Origin: Blepharisma japonicum | Taxonomy: Eukaryota > Ciliophora > Heterotrichea > Heterotrichida > Blepharismidae | Reading direction: 5' to 3' | Assembly (NCBI GenBank): GCA_949751835.1 | Contig: CATKHK010000056.1 | Location: forward strand, 248,001 to 312,000 | Length of the DNA: 64,000 nucleotides | Part shown: in pieces, positions 1-11,616 of the stretch | Layout: each line of letters opens with the position of its first letter | How positions within the stretch are numbered: the stretch's first letter is position 1 | Position numbers and translations under genes: made by a program | The notes under the pieces: model-generated | The model's database searches: none | Told to the model about the DNA's origin: nothing | Seen by the model: the letters and a program-made list of their open reading frames with translations, nothing else

Positions 1-195
1 CTTTAATCTGATTAAAGCTCCTGTATATACTTTATGCAAAAAACGCATTCTATTGTAATAATTTGTGTCCAAATTACTGAAAAATTCATTCTAGTATTTA
101 AGAGCCTATTTTTGTCAATTATCATTTATTGTCTTTTAAGGCAAATTCTTTTATCACAATGAATTTTCATATTAAAAATGCACAAACTATTATAA
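1..195. other. AT-rich upstream region of the cyclophilin gene
   Basis: No coding or RNA feature is seen. This is the 5' flank of the cyclophilin gene and very AT-rich, as are all intergenic stretches in the window. Confidence 0.5.
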
Positions 196-804
196 ATGGA
201 AGAATTCCCAAAGGTATTTTTAGACTTAAGAATCGGCGAAAGAGATGCTGGCAAGCTTATCATTGAGCTCTTCTACGAAGATGTACCAAAAACCTGCGAA
301 AACTTTAGACAGCTCTGCATAGGAGATAAAAGAAGCCCTAAAGGTGTAAATCTTTCTTATAAAGGAAGCATCTTTCATAGAGTAATCCGAAACTTTATGA
401 TTCAAGGTGGCGATTTCACAAAAAGTGATGGGACTGGTGGATTGTCTATTTATGGACCTAAATTTGAAGACGAAAATTTCCGAGGAAAACACAATAAGCC
501 AGGAATTTTGTCTATGGCAAATATGGGTAGAAACACAAATGGGTCTCAATTTTTTATTACATTAAAAGAATGTAGGCATCTAGATGGTAGACATGTGGTT
601 TTTGGACAAGTTATTGAAGGTATGGAAATTTGTAGAGAAATAGAGAGAATGCAAACTGATGCGTATGATAAACCTTTGGTGCCGGTTACTATTGTAAACT
701 GTGGGGAGTATAGTGTTTCGAAGGAAAAGAAAAAGCATAGGAAACATAAGCATAAAAGGAAGCATCATCATAAAAGAAGTAGGAGTAGAAGCAGAAGCGT
801 GTAA
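196..804 (+). CDS. Cyclophilin-type peptidyl-prolyl isomerase with basic SR-type tail (PPIG-like)
   Basis: Residues 1-172 form a cyclophilin domain that catalyses cis-trans isomerisation of Xaa-Pro bonds. The catalytic surface is visible: R62 in FHRVI, F67, Q70 in MIQGGDF, the [14 protein letters not shown] stretch (107-120) and H133 in DGRHVVFG. The position equal to Trp121 of human CypA is H128 here; SR-cyclophilins such as PPIG also have His there, and this normally lowers cyclosporin affinity. Residues 176-202 are a Lys/His/Arg-rich tail ending in RS dipeptides, which suggests a nuclear, splicing-associated role. No signal peptide is seen. The ATG at 196 gives a full domain with no intron. 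The gene converges on the ABCA gene, with 81 bp between the stops. Cyclophilin is certain; the PPIG-like role is inferred from the tail and H128. Confidence 0.95.
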   Translation: MEEFPKVFLDLRIGERDAGKLIIELFYEDVPKTCENFRQLCIGDKRSPKGVNLSYKGSIFHRVIRNFMIQGGDFTKSDGTGGLSIYGPKFEDENFRGKHNKPGILSMANMGRNTNGSQFFITLKECRHLDGRHVVFGQVIEGMEICREIERMQTDAYDKPLVPVTIVNCGEYSVSKEKKKHRKHKHKRKHHHKRSRSRSRSV

Positions 805-885
805 TTTAAAATGAGAAAAGTCTTTTAAAGCTATAAAATTTTACAGAAAATTATGAAAAATTTGATTATCTTAAAACACGATTAA

Positions 886-3800
886 TTAAGGTCTTTCAAT
901 TTCTTCCACAGCAAACGGGGTAGCTGTCCTTCTCTTTTTCAGCCCTGCTTTTTCAATCTCTCCCATCATTGCAAAGTTAGTAAATATTTGATCAAGAGTA
1001 GTCTGGCTTAGCGCATATTCCGATATCTTGAGTTCTTTCTTATTCTTCTCAACAGTGCTAAACAAGTACCCAATAGTTTTATCTTCTTGTTTTCCTATCT
1101 TAAATTTATACAGTGACATATAATGCTCAATCATTGACACATCTGAAAATTCTGATTTCAGCCATTTCATCACATTATCCCCTCTATTTTCTACAATAAT
1201 CCAAGACACTAAAGCTTCTCTTGGTATATATCCATCAGTTGACATCTGTTGAAATAATCCAGACCCAGAGCCTTTTTCAGTGATTTCTTCAAATAATTCC
1301 TCGCTTCCTAGCTCTTCTAAACAAGGTTTAAGCTTATCTTCTTTTATGGTAGTCTCATCTCCAAGTACTGGATTTAAATCAGCACTACGTCTTTGTACAT
1401 GTTTTGGCTTCGGAATTGACAGTTTTACCTCAAGTTCATAGCCTTGTCCGAATTTATTTCTCAGATAAGTTGAAGTTCCAATGCATCTAAGTCTTCCTCC
1501 AACCATAATAGCAAGCCTATCACTAAGGGCTTCAGCTTCTTCCATAGAATGAGTAGTCAATACAACGGCTGAGTCACGTTTTTTGATATCTCCTAAAACA
1601 CTCCACAGCTTTTTACGTGTCTCAGGGTCCATTCCTGCTGAAGGCTCATCTAAAAATACAACTGTAGGATTCCCTATTAACGCAATGGCGACTTGCAGTT
1701 TTCGTTTATTACCTCCGCTTAGTGTCCCAGCCATATAATCAGTATATTTCACAAGATCAAGCTCTCTTAATAGATCTTTCGCAAGCTTATCAATCTTGTT
1801 TTTATTGATGCCTTTTACTTCAGCATAGAACCGTATATGTTCCATACAAGTTAACAATTCACTTAAAGCGTCAAATTGTGGACAATATCCTATGTTTTCT
1901 CTGGCTTTATCTAAATTGCTTAACACACTAAAACTGCTTAAAAAGGCTTCACCGTCAGTTGGGGCTATTTCTCCAGTCAGCATTTTAAAAGTGGTGGTTT
2001 TTCCAGCGCCATTTACCCCTAATAGAGCAAAGCATTGGCACTTGGGGACGTTAAAGCTGACGTCTTCAACAGCTACAATTCGCTTCCCTTTAGTGCCTTT
2101 ATAGACTTTTCTCAGTTTTCTTACATTGACTTGTACTTCTCTTGGATCTGTGCTTAATGCAGCTTCTCTTTCAGCTTCAACGTCCTCATCTTTTTCGTAT
2201 TCTCCTGGGGTGCCTTTGTCTATCCTTGATATTAGTTTTCGTAAGGATGGATTTGACTCAAATGCTTCTGCTATAATTAATGCCAATAAATAAACAAAAG
2301 TATCAACCATCAGCATTACACAGTCAGCAAACGCATTATCAAAAGAAAAAGGCTTATACCTGTCTTTCCCATCTAAATTTGACCTTATTTGTGCAGTCCC
2401 TAAATATAAAAATCCATTTCCAACACAAAAATTAGGAAGAAGCCTAAAAACTCATACAAGGACTTTTGAAATATCTTTGGTATCTTCAAAAAGATATAGC
2501 AAAAATACAAGAATAGGGAACAAGCTGCCAGTTAAAAAATGAAAAACTATATTTGTAAGCTGAGCTGATGAATAATCGTCAAATATAAAACTAGTCGCAT
2601 ATGTAAACAAAATAACACAAATCCCAAATAAGCCTAGCAGCAAAGCGACACATGCGAAATCGTCACTATCATCAGTAAAAATATCGACTTGGAAAATATA
2701 AATAAAAAATAGTGCCACAATATAAACAGCTGAGTATTTGACGATATCCCAAATGTAATTAGAAATCCAATATGCCCAAAGAGAAATCCCAGTTATCATA
2801 TGTTGGTGCTTCACACTAGTTTCCCTTTCTCTCACCACATAAGTCGCAATCCCTGCAGGAACAAAAGCAAAAGCTAAGCCAAAAATCAAGCAGGAAAGGA
2901 CCCCATCCCCTGCTGAAGCATTTTCTCTGACTTTTTTGGTCCAGTCAAAAGGAGCGTTATAAACCACGACTTCTATATCAGGATTTAAAGTCTGCAAAAT
3001 CGTGTTTGACATAAGCTGGTAATAGGTGGCGACTGATTGAAAAGCACTTTGGTTATGAAAAATGACGGGCTCGTATTGGCTTCCGTTTTGGTTCATCAAG
3101 TAAAAATAATAAGCGCCCATTCTATAAGGGTCTCTGTCTCTATCTGCAAAGACTTCATTGTCAAACTGCTGAATACTATCAACTTCTACATCTTTTAGCT
3201 CAATATCGGCAGATTCGTCCATAAGCTGCATGATTTGTTCAGTTACTCCAGAGGATTCAGGGTACATGATGCTTTGTGGGGTTTCATATTGGTCAATTAC
3301 GAGCTCATAAGGGTCTTGGTCTATAAATCTTTCAGCAATTAGCATGAAAATAAGTCCAAAAAGCACCAGAAGGGCAGGGACAAATAGCTCAAATACAAAA
3401 ATTCTCCAATCTCGCTTAGTCCATAGATATCTTTTTCTCAAAAGGCATTTCATATGTCGGGCGAACAGTCCTTTAGTCTCCCTTTCAGTTTCAATTAGCT
3501 GCTGCTCATCTCCTAAGACCTCTTCTCCTTCTTCTTTACCCTCAGCTTCTATTTGGCTTCTATAAGACTCTCCTTCTTTTAGCTCATTATCCCCTCTAGC
3601 TACTCTTATAAATACTTCTTCTAGCGTCGTGACTGAAACTCCATACGATCTAATTTTAAGCTCACTTTTTCTGTTATCAAGTGACTGGAAAAAGTCTTCA
3701 AATTGAGTAGCACTACCAATAGGTAGCCTAAACGCAATTTCTGCATGGACGTCACTTGCTTTAACAGCGCTTGGGATAAATGATTTTACGAAATCTGTGA

Positions 3801-6090
3801 TCATTTGGCTGTGTTCAATACTTGCAGCATCAACTTCTTTTACAAGGGTCAAATAGTATCCGACTCCATATCTGCCTTTTAGGAATAATGATGATCCACA
3901 GCATCTAAGTTTCCCATTTGACAAAATAGCAATTCTATCAGCAAGAATGTCAGCTTCTTGCATATAATGAGTAGTTAATATCACAATTCTTGACGATTTG
4001 TTTTTCTTAAGCATGTCTCACATATTACGTCTTGCAGTTAAGTCCATTCCTGATGTAGGCTCATCTAATAGCACAATAGGGGAATCAGCAATTAAAGCAA
4101 TTGCAAGACTAAGCTTTCTCTTTTGTCCTCCTGACAAAAAATCTGAATATTTGTCTTTATGAGGAACCAAATCGACTTCTTGTAATTTTTCATCGATTTT
4201 TTGTTCTATCAGAGCTTTATCTTTCATACCTTTGAAGACCGAAAAAAGGTATAAGTGCTCTGTAGCTGTAAGTTCTCCATAAAGCACATTCTGCTGAGGG
4301 CAAACTCCAAGGAGCTTTCTGAGCTTGTCTAAGTCTTTGGAAAGGCGAAGTCCTCGAACTTTCATATCTCCAGACGTGGTAGGGATAAGCCCAGTGAGCA
4401 TAGAAATCGTGGTAGTTTTTCCAGCTCCATTGTGTCCTAATAGTGCAAAAATTTGCCCTTCATAAATGTCGAGGTTTAAGCTATCCACTGCTGTAGTGCC
4501 GTTAAATTTTTTGGTAAGGTTTCTTACCAGCATAGCTCTTCCTGATATTTTTTGGTTAGATAAAAGTGGGTCGACAGGCTCTACGGTGTCATCATAGTCA
4601 ATATCTCTAGGAAAATCGTCGTCTTGTTCTTCTTCTTTTCTGGCTATTCATGTGTCTTTTTGGAATATAAAATATCATGGCCGCTTAGTGCCTCATTCTG
4701 AAGGCCAAACTTGTTCAAAATATAAAGCTAGTAAGAAGAAAATTACTGTGTCTAAAGCCATCATGATTAAAGCTGTAGAATACGTGTAATTGTAAATATC
4801 TTCGTTTATGTTATCAAATTGAACCCCTGCTTGCCCTTTTTCAAGCTCACAAAGAATCCCAGTACTTAGCCCAAAGGCTACAGTTGGTATGAATGAAGCC
4901 AAAAATTTTTGTGAGCGGTCAAGATAAGGGTCATCAACAGCAAAAAACACAAAAAATAGGCCTAGAAATACCATCAGTCCTAGCGCAAGTGCTGCCTTAG
5001 CTCGGGAAAAGAAAACTGATATTAAAACAGCAAAACTAATAGATGAGATTCCCAGTAACAAAAAAGTAATAAACAATATAAACTTATTGCTATACGTAAA
5101 TATCTGAAATCCCATAATAATAGTAGCTAAAATTGATATCAATAAATAAACCAAAAAATAATAAGTAATTCATGATAACCAGTATGCCTTATTTGACAGT
5201 CCCATAATACACATAATTTCTTTTATCCTATATTCCTTTTCCATCACAATCTGTGCAATATTTCTGCACACAGGTATCAAAAACGAAATTATAAAAAAGA
5301 AAGGCAAAATATCTTGAATATTTTCAATAAAATCATCATCTACATAATCATCATAGTACATCGGGACAAATCCAGCCGCTATATATGCGTTTTCATCCCC
5401 TGTGGCTTCTTTTAACAAATAATTATCAACATAGTTCTGAATCTGTACGAACCCTGAGTGTATAAAATCTATCTGGAAATCTGGTTTTGGCTCTCTCAAT
5501 AGCTCATCTGTTGCATCAAATTTGTGGAACTGGAAGATCTCAAAATCCTCTCCTATAGGCTCTCCACCATCAGGCTGCGAATATGACTGATTAAACCTAA
5601 TATGATATTCATAATAGTTATCTTCGGCTTCTTTAAAAACTACAGCAAAACAGAGTTTGGGGCCGTCTTCGTAGTCTTCGTCTTGTATATAATCATCAAT
5701 TTCGTCGTCGTCTTCAAAGTAACGTATCTCTACATTTTGAAGATTGGGATGGGCTGCAAAAGTTTCTTCAAGGTATCCGTTTATATCATTTTTTGGAGCT
5801 AGGGCTATCATTCAGGATTCTCCTTCTTCTACATATTCATGACATCATTTAAATGAGTTGCCCTCAGGAAAAGGATAGGTAACGGCATTTGAGACAGAAG
5901 GCTTCACGTATTCGGCATAACTGAGATAGGATTCGGCATCTACTTCCTCAGAACCTAAAGAAGCACGGATCAAGGCAAGCAGGAGAAATACAATTATGGG
6001 GAATAGCAATTCGCATACTGAGCCAAACACTCTGCGTCGTCAAAGGATTCAGTCTTTGTACATTAGGGCTTTGTAGTGCTGCCAAGACAT
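886..6090 (-). CDS. Full-length ABCA-family lipid/sterol ABC transporter
   Basis: One continuous frame of 1734 aa once TGA is read as Trp; several TGA codons split it under the standard code. The order is TMD1, NBD1, TMD2, NBD2. The N-terminus (MSWQHYKALMYKDWILWRRR) and a first helix around ELLFPIIVFLLLALI are typical of ABCA proteins, followed by a large extracytoplasmic loop. NBD1 has Walker A GHNGAGKTT (K558), signature LSGGQKRKL near 652 and Walker B VLLDEPTSGMD. NBD2 has Walker A GVNGAGKTT (K1364), signature LSGGNKRKL (from 1457) and FLDEPSAGMD (E1482). The pre-NBD1 motif VWPSEWGTKRPWYF is also ABCA-like. Both catalytic sites look complete, so this should be an active ATP-driven lipid transporter in a cell or organelle membrane; the substrate cannot be told. 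No intron was needed. The start is the ATG at 6088-6090. Confidence 0.96.
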
Positions 6091-7669
6091 TTTTAATTAT
6101 TATAATCAAAAGGAGTATCTGATTTTCAATTTATTGATTTTCAAGGAGGAATGGAAAAGCCGCCAGAGAAGATCGAAGGAATATAGTTGGAAATTAACAG
6201 GAAAATGCTGGGAATTAATATTTGTTGTGCTTGATTGTTAAATTCTATTTTTTTAAATTTTGTCAGTTAGCAATTTATGAAAAGTTCGTTAAGGATTGAT
6301 AAAGTAGGATTTTATGGAAATTGTGTATTATTGCCAAATAATTTAAAAATCGATATTTCAAGAAAAACCCAATTGATTGAGATAGTATAAAAATATTATT
6401 TAAGTGAATAATTTCCTAAAGTTTAATTATTAACTCTAGGCTAGTTGATTTGGATATGCAAAATTATTAAAATACAAATAATTTGTAAGTTCTTTGTCAA
6501 CTGTTTCTTCTTTCAGTTAGCTACATTTAACTTTTCTTATTTTGTTTTGAAAAATTTTTAGAGTGAATATAAATAATATAATTTTAATATTAGAAATGAA
6601 ATTCAAAATATTCTGAAGATTTTATCATGTCCTAAGTAAGCTGCTTTTATTTATTAATAAACAAAAATTAATATTTATGCAATTATTTTAAATCGAAAGA
6701 AATATATTTATCTATAAAAGTTTGTATAATGAATTTAAATTTTAAAAATTAAGGGCACACGAAGACTCATATGATTTATGGACTAAAAACTTTGCATATT
6801 TGCACTTTCTGACGACTTATAATTAAATAGGGATACATTAATTACAATGTGTAGCAAAATCATATTGAGGAACTTGCATTAATTTGGAAACTTATTGAAT
6901 TCTAGAAAGCCGAAGGTTTATATTTTGATCAATATTTTAAATAATCTTTTATTGTTATATTTTTTAAATTTATTCATTAAAAATTTAAACCAATATAAAG
7001 ATCTATCCATTACAATATAAATTATTACTATTTAATTAAAAATCTATTTATATAAGTTTTTTTTATATTAAATTTTCAATTTTTTAGCGATAATAATCCC
7101 TTTAATTATAATAAAATATTTACAGAATTTTTGACTAAAAAGTTTCCATTCTATTTATGTATAAAGTTGTGATTAATATTTAGTGCATTTTATTTATAGG
7201 GCAAATATAAATAATTTGTTGACCATTAGGGAAATTATGACTAAATGCTTATGCTAAAGATTGTTTCACTTTGTGATAAAGCATTAAATTCATAAGCAAA
7301 AGATAGAATTTGATGTTGGGAAATCACAACTTAGCAACAAAAGTTTTAATTATTTAAAACTTTAGGCTATTTATGCCCAATTCTTAGAACGAGTTTAAAT
7401 TCAATAAAGCATTTAGGACTCAACCTAATGTATAATAATTCGTCTATCTGTAATATTTATTTTATTAATCTACTTTCAAAAGTAAAAATCCTTTGAATTA
7501 GCTACAATTTTAGTTTAAATTTTAATTAAGCTTCCTTATTAATCAATTTATGGTGATACAAAAACCCTGAAAATATAGCTTTCAAGTAGCAGTAAGCTTA
7601 TTTACCATCATATTCCAGTTTCAGGAGTTTAGATAGATTATTATAAGCGAATATTTATAAAATTATTAA
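6091..7669. other. Long AT-rich intergenic region between divergent genes
   Basis: About 1.6 kb between the ABCA start and the next + strand gene. I see no ORF, tRNA or repeat that can be supported. It probably holds the promoters of both flanking genes, but no motif stands out. Confidence 0.5.
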
Positions 7670-8377
7670 ATGGATAGTATCACTATAAATCATCAGATGG
7701 ATTTCTCAGCTGCAGGAGCAGCTCTAGGGAGTGAAGAAGAAACATTAAATGAATGCAAAACATGGTCTCAGTCTCAAATAGAGGCATATCGTAGGCTGAT
7801 GCTTGAATATCAGTCTTCTTTTGTTTCTTCCTTAAGGCAGAACTTTCTTAATCAACTTTCAGCCCTTCCTTGCATTAAAGACACCTTGTTCCACAGCAAT
7901 GAAGTCCTCAACTTTTTTGCCAAGGTTCTCATGATGAGTGAAGTGGAAATCGTTCTTTGGTCGATGATCATTGAAAAAACCCAAAAAGAAAAGCTTTTGA
8001 CCAACCCTTTTTTGATGCTTGCTATATCAGGGTTAAAATCGAAAACTAGCTTAAATGATGAGTATGAGCCATTTTTGTATTTACTTAACAGTTTTATCCC
8101 AAATTTCACGGCTAGCTTCACGTTTTATCTTAATATTATTTCAGACGATACAGAAGTTTCGATACAAGATCTGAATAAACGCTACAATGAGATGGCCAAT
8201 AGAAGCTTGCAAAAAGGAAGTGTTGATTATGAGAGGTTGGTGGACCACCTCATGCCTGAGTCAAAAGGCAAAGAAAAATATTCACCTGATAGGGTCGAAT
8301 CTTTTTCTAATAATAGAGACTTAATTCTTGAAGAGGAATTAGATAGCTTTGAATTCCTTGATGATATTGACTTTTAA
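7670..8377 (+). CDS. Hypothetical protein, 235 aa
   Basis: I do not recognise this protein. The ATG at 7670 opens an uninterrupted frame ending in TAA. It is predominantly helical, with no signal peptide or clear membrane segment. Residues 35-150 alternate hydrophobic and polar stretches, including a hydrophobic run near EVEIVLWSMII. The C-terminus is acidic (EEELDSFEFLDDIDF). Codon use and base composition are like the neighbouring real genes and richer in G+C than the flanks, which supports true coding. It stands alone between long AT-rich spacers. Confidence 0.75.
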   Translation: MDSITINHQMDFSAAGAALGSEEETLNECKTWSQSQIEAYRRLMLEYQSSFVSSLRQNFLNQLSALPCIKDTLFHSNEVLNFFAKVLMMSEVEIVLWSMIIEKTQKEKLLTNPFLMLAISGLKSKTSLNDEYEPFLYLLNSFIPNFTASFTFYLNIISDDTEVSIQDLNKRYNEMANRSLQKGSVDYERLVDHLMPESKGKEKYSPDRVESFSNNRDLILEEELDSFEFLDDIDF

Positions 8378-9249
8378 CCGGTGATAAGGTAAATGTAATT
8401 AAGGAATAATAAAATTAAAAATTGATATCAGAAACAGATTTATTAATATGAAAAAAAATTTATTAAATTAATAAATATTAATAATTAACTATGGAAAATT
8501 AGAATTGAGCATGACAATAGCAATTTCTTTCTAATTGGTGAAATATAGTTTATAGAAAATCTTTGAATTATTTGATGAATGATATAATAGGTATTAGAAA
8601 GAAGTATAAAAGAAAATAAAAAAATTTTATCAAGAAACACTGAAATTATTATAATGATAATGATAAATTGAATTGGAATCTTAATGGTATATTATCTTCT
8701 TAGTGCTAGCAAACTCATTTATTAAAAATTCAAACAATTGCCAACTCTACAAATTCTATAACAAGAGTATCCCACAGACTATATTTAATTTTAGATAGAA
8801 AAATAAGAAGTGAACAGCAGTTTATGCAGAAGTTGGCAGGAAACTTCACATTTTAAAAAAACCAGAAAGTAATAATTAGTGCATCTAAACATTCAAAATA
8901 TTAGTTGAAAAAAATAAATAGCGCAAGTCTTATATTAAGTTTACAAGCAATTCAAATCAAAAGAAATAATATATATTTTATGGCCACTCAACTAATTAAC
9001 AGCTAATAAGTTCAGTTTATTACACAAATCTGTAGGATCTGCACTTGAAAATTGAAAACCAAGCATAAAATATAAAAAATTAAAATTATATGCCTTCTCT
9101 TTACTAATGGATAATTATTAGGCTGGAAGAACTAATGAATGCTTCATAAAAAAAAAAAACAATGCAAGTAATGGCAATCATTTAAAAATTAATATTTATA
9201 TGAAAACAATTAAATGCAAAATTATCTTTAATATCATTAATTACTTAAA
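8378..9249. other. AT-rich intergenic region upstream of NOB1
   Basis: About 870 bp with no supportable gene, RNA or repeat. It contains short homopolymer A runs (for example near 9149-9160). Confidence 0.5.
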
Positions 9250-10152
9250 ATGGCCGTGGTCGTTGATACAGGACCTCTTATAAAAGGAAAAGACATCCGC
9301 TCCCTCGGTCAAGATTTTTACACAGTACCCCAAGTAATCCAAGAAGTTCGTGATAAACATGCACGAGCCCTTTTATCTCTTCATCTTGAAGAAATAAAAA
9401 CAACAGAACCCACAGAAGAAGACCTATCCTACACATTAGAATTCTCCAGAAAAACAGGTGATATCCGTAGCCTCAGCGCCACAGATATCAAAGTAATTGC
9501 TTTAGCCTGCCGTTTAGAGCGAGAACGTGGCGGATTATTAAAATCTGAGCCAGGCGAAATCAGAAGTAATGAAAATCAAGTCCATAGAATGGACAATGAA
9601 TGGATAACCCCAGAAAACTTCAAATCGACCCCAGACTCACGTGTCTGTGTCCTTACTCTTGATTATGCCATACAAAATGTCGCCATACAAATGGGGTTAA
9701 GATTATTGTCATTAGGTGGTCTAGAAATAAAATACCTCAAAAGATGGGTACAAAAATGCAGATCCTGCCATGAAATTTGTGAAGACCCAGAAAAAGAGTT
9801 TTGCGAGGCTTGTGGAAATCACACGCTTTATAAAATAAGTTATTCTATAGATGCAGAAGGAAAAACACAGTACCATGAACCGAGGAGGACAAAAAATAAT
9901 TTGAGAGGACAGGTATATCCTGTGCCGACACCTAAAGGAGGGAAAAATAATAATGATCTTATATTGAGAGAGGATCAGCTGCTTATGATGGGAGGAAGAC
10001 AGAATAAGTGGAATTGGAAAAAGCCTGATGTGTATGATCCTGAGTCCATTGAAGCTTTTGGGTACAATTTGCAAGTAAAGAATCCTTATAAGTATGGTCC
10101 TGAGAGGAGAAACCCAAATGAGCCGATGAAAAAGAGCAAAAAAAGGTCATAA
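9250..10152 (+). CDS. NOB1: NOB1-like PIN-domain endonuclease of 40S ribosome maturation
   Basis: 300 aa. NOB1 cuts 20S pre-rRNA at site D to make the 18S 3' end in late pre-40S particles. The PIN domain starts directly at the N-terminus (VVVDTGPLIKGKDIRSLG). Candidate metal-binding acids are D6, E32, D79 and D138 (LTLDYAIQNVAIQMGL). A zinc ribbon follows with C170-x2-C173 and C185-x2-C188, then the NOB1 C-terminal region with a basic end (MKKSKKRS). It is shorter than the human protein because the linker and tail are compact, but both functional modules are present. No intron or TGA codon interrupts it. Confidence 0.95.
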   Translation: MAVVVDTGPLIKGKDIRSLGQDFYTVPQVIQEVRDKHARALLSLHLEEIKTTEPTEEDLSYTLEFSRKTGDIRSLSATDIKVIALACRLERERGGLLKSEPGEIRSNENQVHRMDNEWITPENFKSTPDSRVCVLTLDYAIQNVAIQMGLRLLSLGGLEIKYLKRWVQKCRSCHEICEDPEKEFCEACGNHTLYKISYSIDAEGKTQYHEPRRTKNNLRGQVYPVPTPKGGKNNNDLILREDQLLMMGGRQNKWNWKKPDVYDPESIEAFGYNLQVKNPYKYGPERRNPNEPMKKSKKRS

Positions 10153-10305
10153 TTAAGCAATTTTTTAGTTATAATAGAAATATTTCCATAAAATTAACGC
10201 TTTAATATAATTTTGAAGCCATTTCTAATTGAAAATCATAAAATTAAGAATAAATTTAACTAAATAAATTTTTCATGCAATTTAAAAAAGAGAGTAATAA
10301 AAATT
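10153..10305. other. Short intergenic spacer
   Basis: 153 bp of AT-rich sequence with nothing recognisable. Confidence 0.4.
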
Positions 10306-11421
10306 ATGTCTATCAATAACAGAACAAGTTCTTCAGAGCCATTTATAGATATAGACAAGAATTATGAGACCATAAAAACTGAGTCACCAAGCCCAGAAAA
10401 GCAAAATTATGGAAACCATAAGAATTATTTAAATAAACTCAAATTGAGGCTTGATAACTTTCGAAATGACTCTGGAGCAGCAGAAACCATTGAAAAAAAT
10501 TCCAACACAAATTCAAACAGTCTAAATTTTATGGAAAAATTACAAAAAAATTTCATCAACTCGCAAAATAGTAAAAACGTTTCTGAAAAATTTGAAAATT
10601 TAACCTCAAATACTGAGACAGAACAAAGAAGCATGGCAAAAAGAAGTCATAATAGTTCTTTTATTTCTGATATTCCAGAAATGTCTGTCAGCCATAGCAG
10701 ATATCGCTCAAGATCTCTATGCTCTATAAATGAATTTTCATTTCAGCCAAAAATCAGCGCTAAGTCATCAAAACTAGCTAAAAATCAAGGAACAGTAACA
10801 GATAGGCTGCTTAATCCGTCCAAAGATATTGACCACAAATTTGAAACTTATAGCTTTAAGCCATCACTTAACAAGGTCTCTGAAAAGCTTGCAAAGTCAC
10901 GGTCAAAATCTAATGGTCAAGACATATGGGAAAGTTTATATCACTCATGCAAAGAAGCTCCTATAATTAATGAAAACGACGAAAGCGCAGAAATTGAGAA
11001 GGAATGCACTTTTCGGCCAAAAATTGATAACCCAGCCACAAATGTAAACACAGAGGATACAGTAAAGAGATTGGTTCAGTGAGGAAAAAATATAAAATCA
11101 ATGAGGAAAGAAAAATCAATTATAAAATTTCATCAGGAGCTAAAAGAATGCTCTTTTACACCAAGTATTTCAGAAATGAGATATTCTCCTGATAGGAAAT
11201 GGAAAGAGAAAAGAGAAGTTAAGAATCACTTGCATCGACAAAATATGGCTAGAAAAATAAAGCAAGAGCAAAGTGAATTAGAGACAAGCTTTACTAAAAG
11301 TTATGATTCCTCAGTGCAAAATCAGGCTGCGAAAACATATAAAGATTTGTCAAATCAAGCTTATAAAGAGGCAGTAAAGAAGCTTCATGAAGATCTTCAT
11401 TCTTTTTCTCTTAAACTTTAA
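10306..11421 (+). CDS. Ser-rich protein with repeated F-x-P motifs, function unknown
   Basis: 371 aa after reading the TGA at 11080-11082 as Trp (VQWGKNIKSM); both halves share one frame. At least four degenerate repeats contain an aromatic-x-Pro core: FSFQPKIS, YSFKPSLN, CTFRPKID and CSFTPSIS, spaced unevenly from about residue 143 to 290. The same kind of repeat occurs in uncharacterised protist proteins, often cytoskeletal or ciliary, but I cannot assign a family. The rest is Ser/Asn/Lys-rich and probably disordered, with a charged helical C-terminus. No signal peptide or membrane segment is seen. Confidence 0.8.
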
Positions 11422-11616
11422 GTTTTAATGCCTAAAATCATATATATCTTTAATTTGATATGGAAATCAGATTTCCTTATTATAGTGACTGCTTATATTA
11501 AAAGTTATGAAACTGAATAATTATTTATTATAATTGAGGAGTGTGCAATATCTAAATAGGCTAAATATTTTCTTAGGTATTTCTAAAAGCTCTATTAAAA
11601 TTTATATATAATTGAA
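11422..11616. other. Short intergenic spacer
   Basis: 195 bp, AT-rich, with nothing recognisable; it holds the presumed promoter of the GCP gene. Confidence 0.4.

Noticed and set aside
886-6090. Reading the ABCA region as several separate genes or a pseudogene
   Set aside because: All pieces share one frame and only TGA codons separate them; they fit one ABCA protein with conserved Trp positions.
7852-8121. Minus-strand ORF inside the 235-aa gene
   Set aside because: Shadow of the plus-strand gene, which has better codon use and a complete frame.
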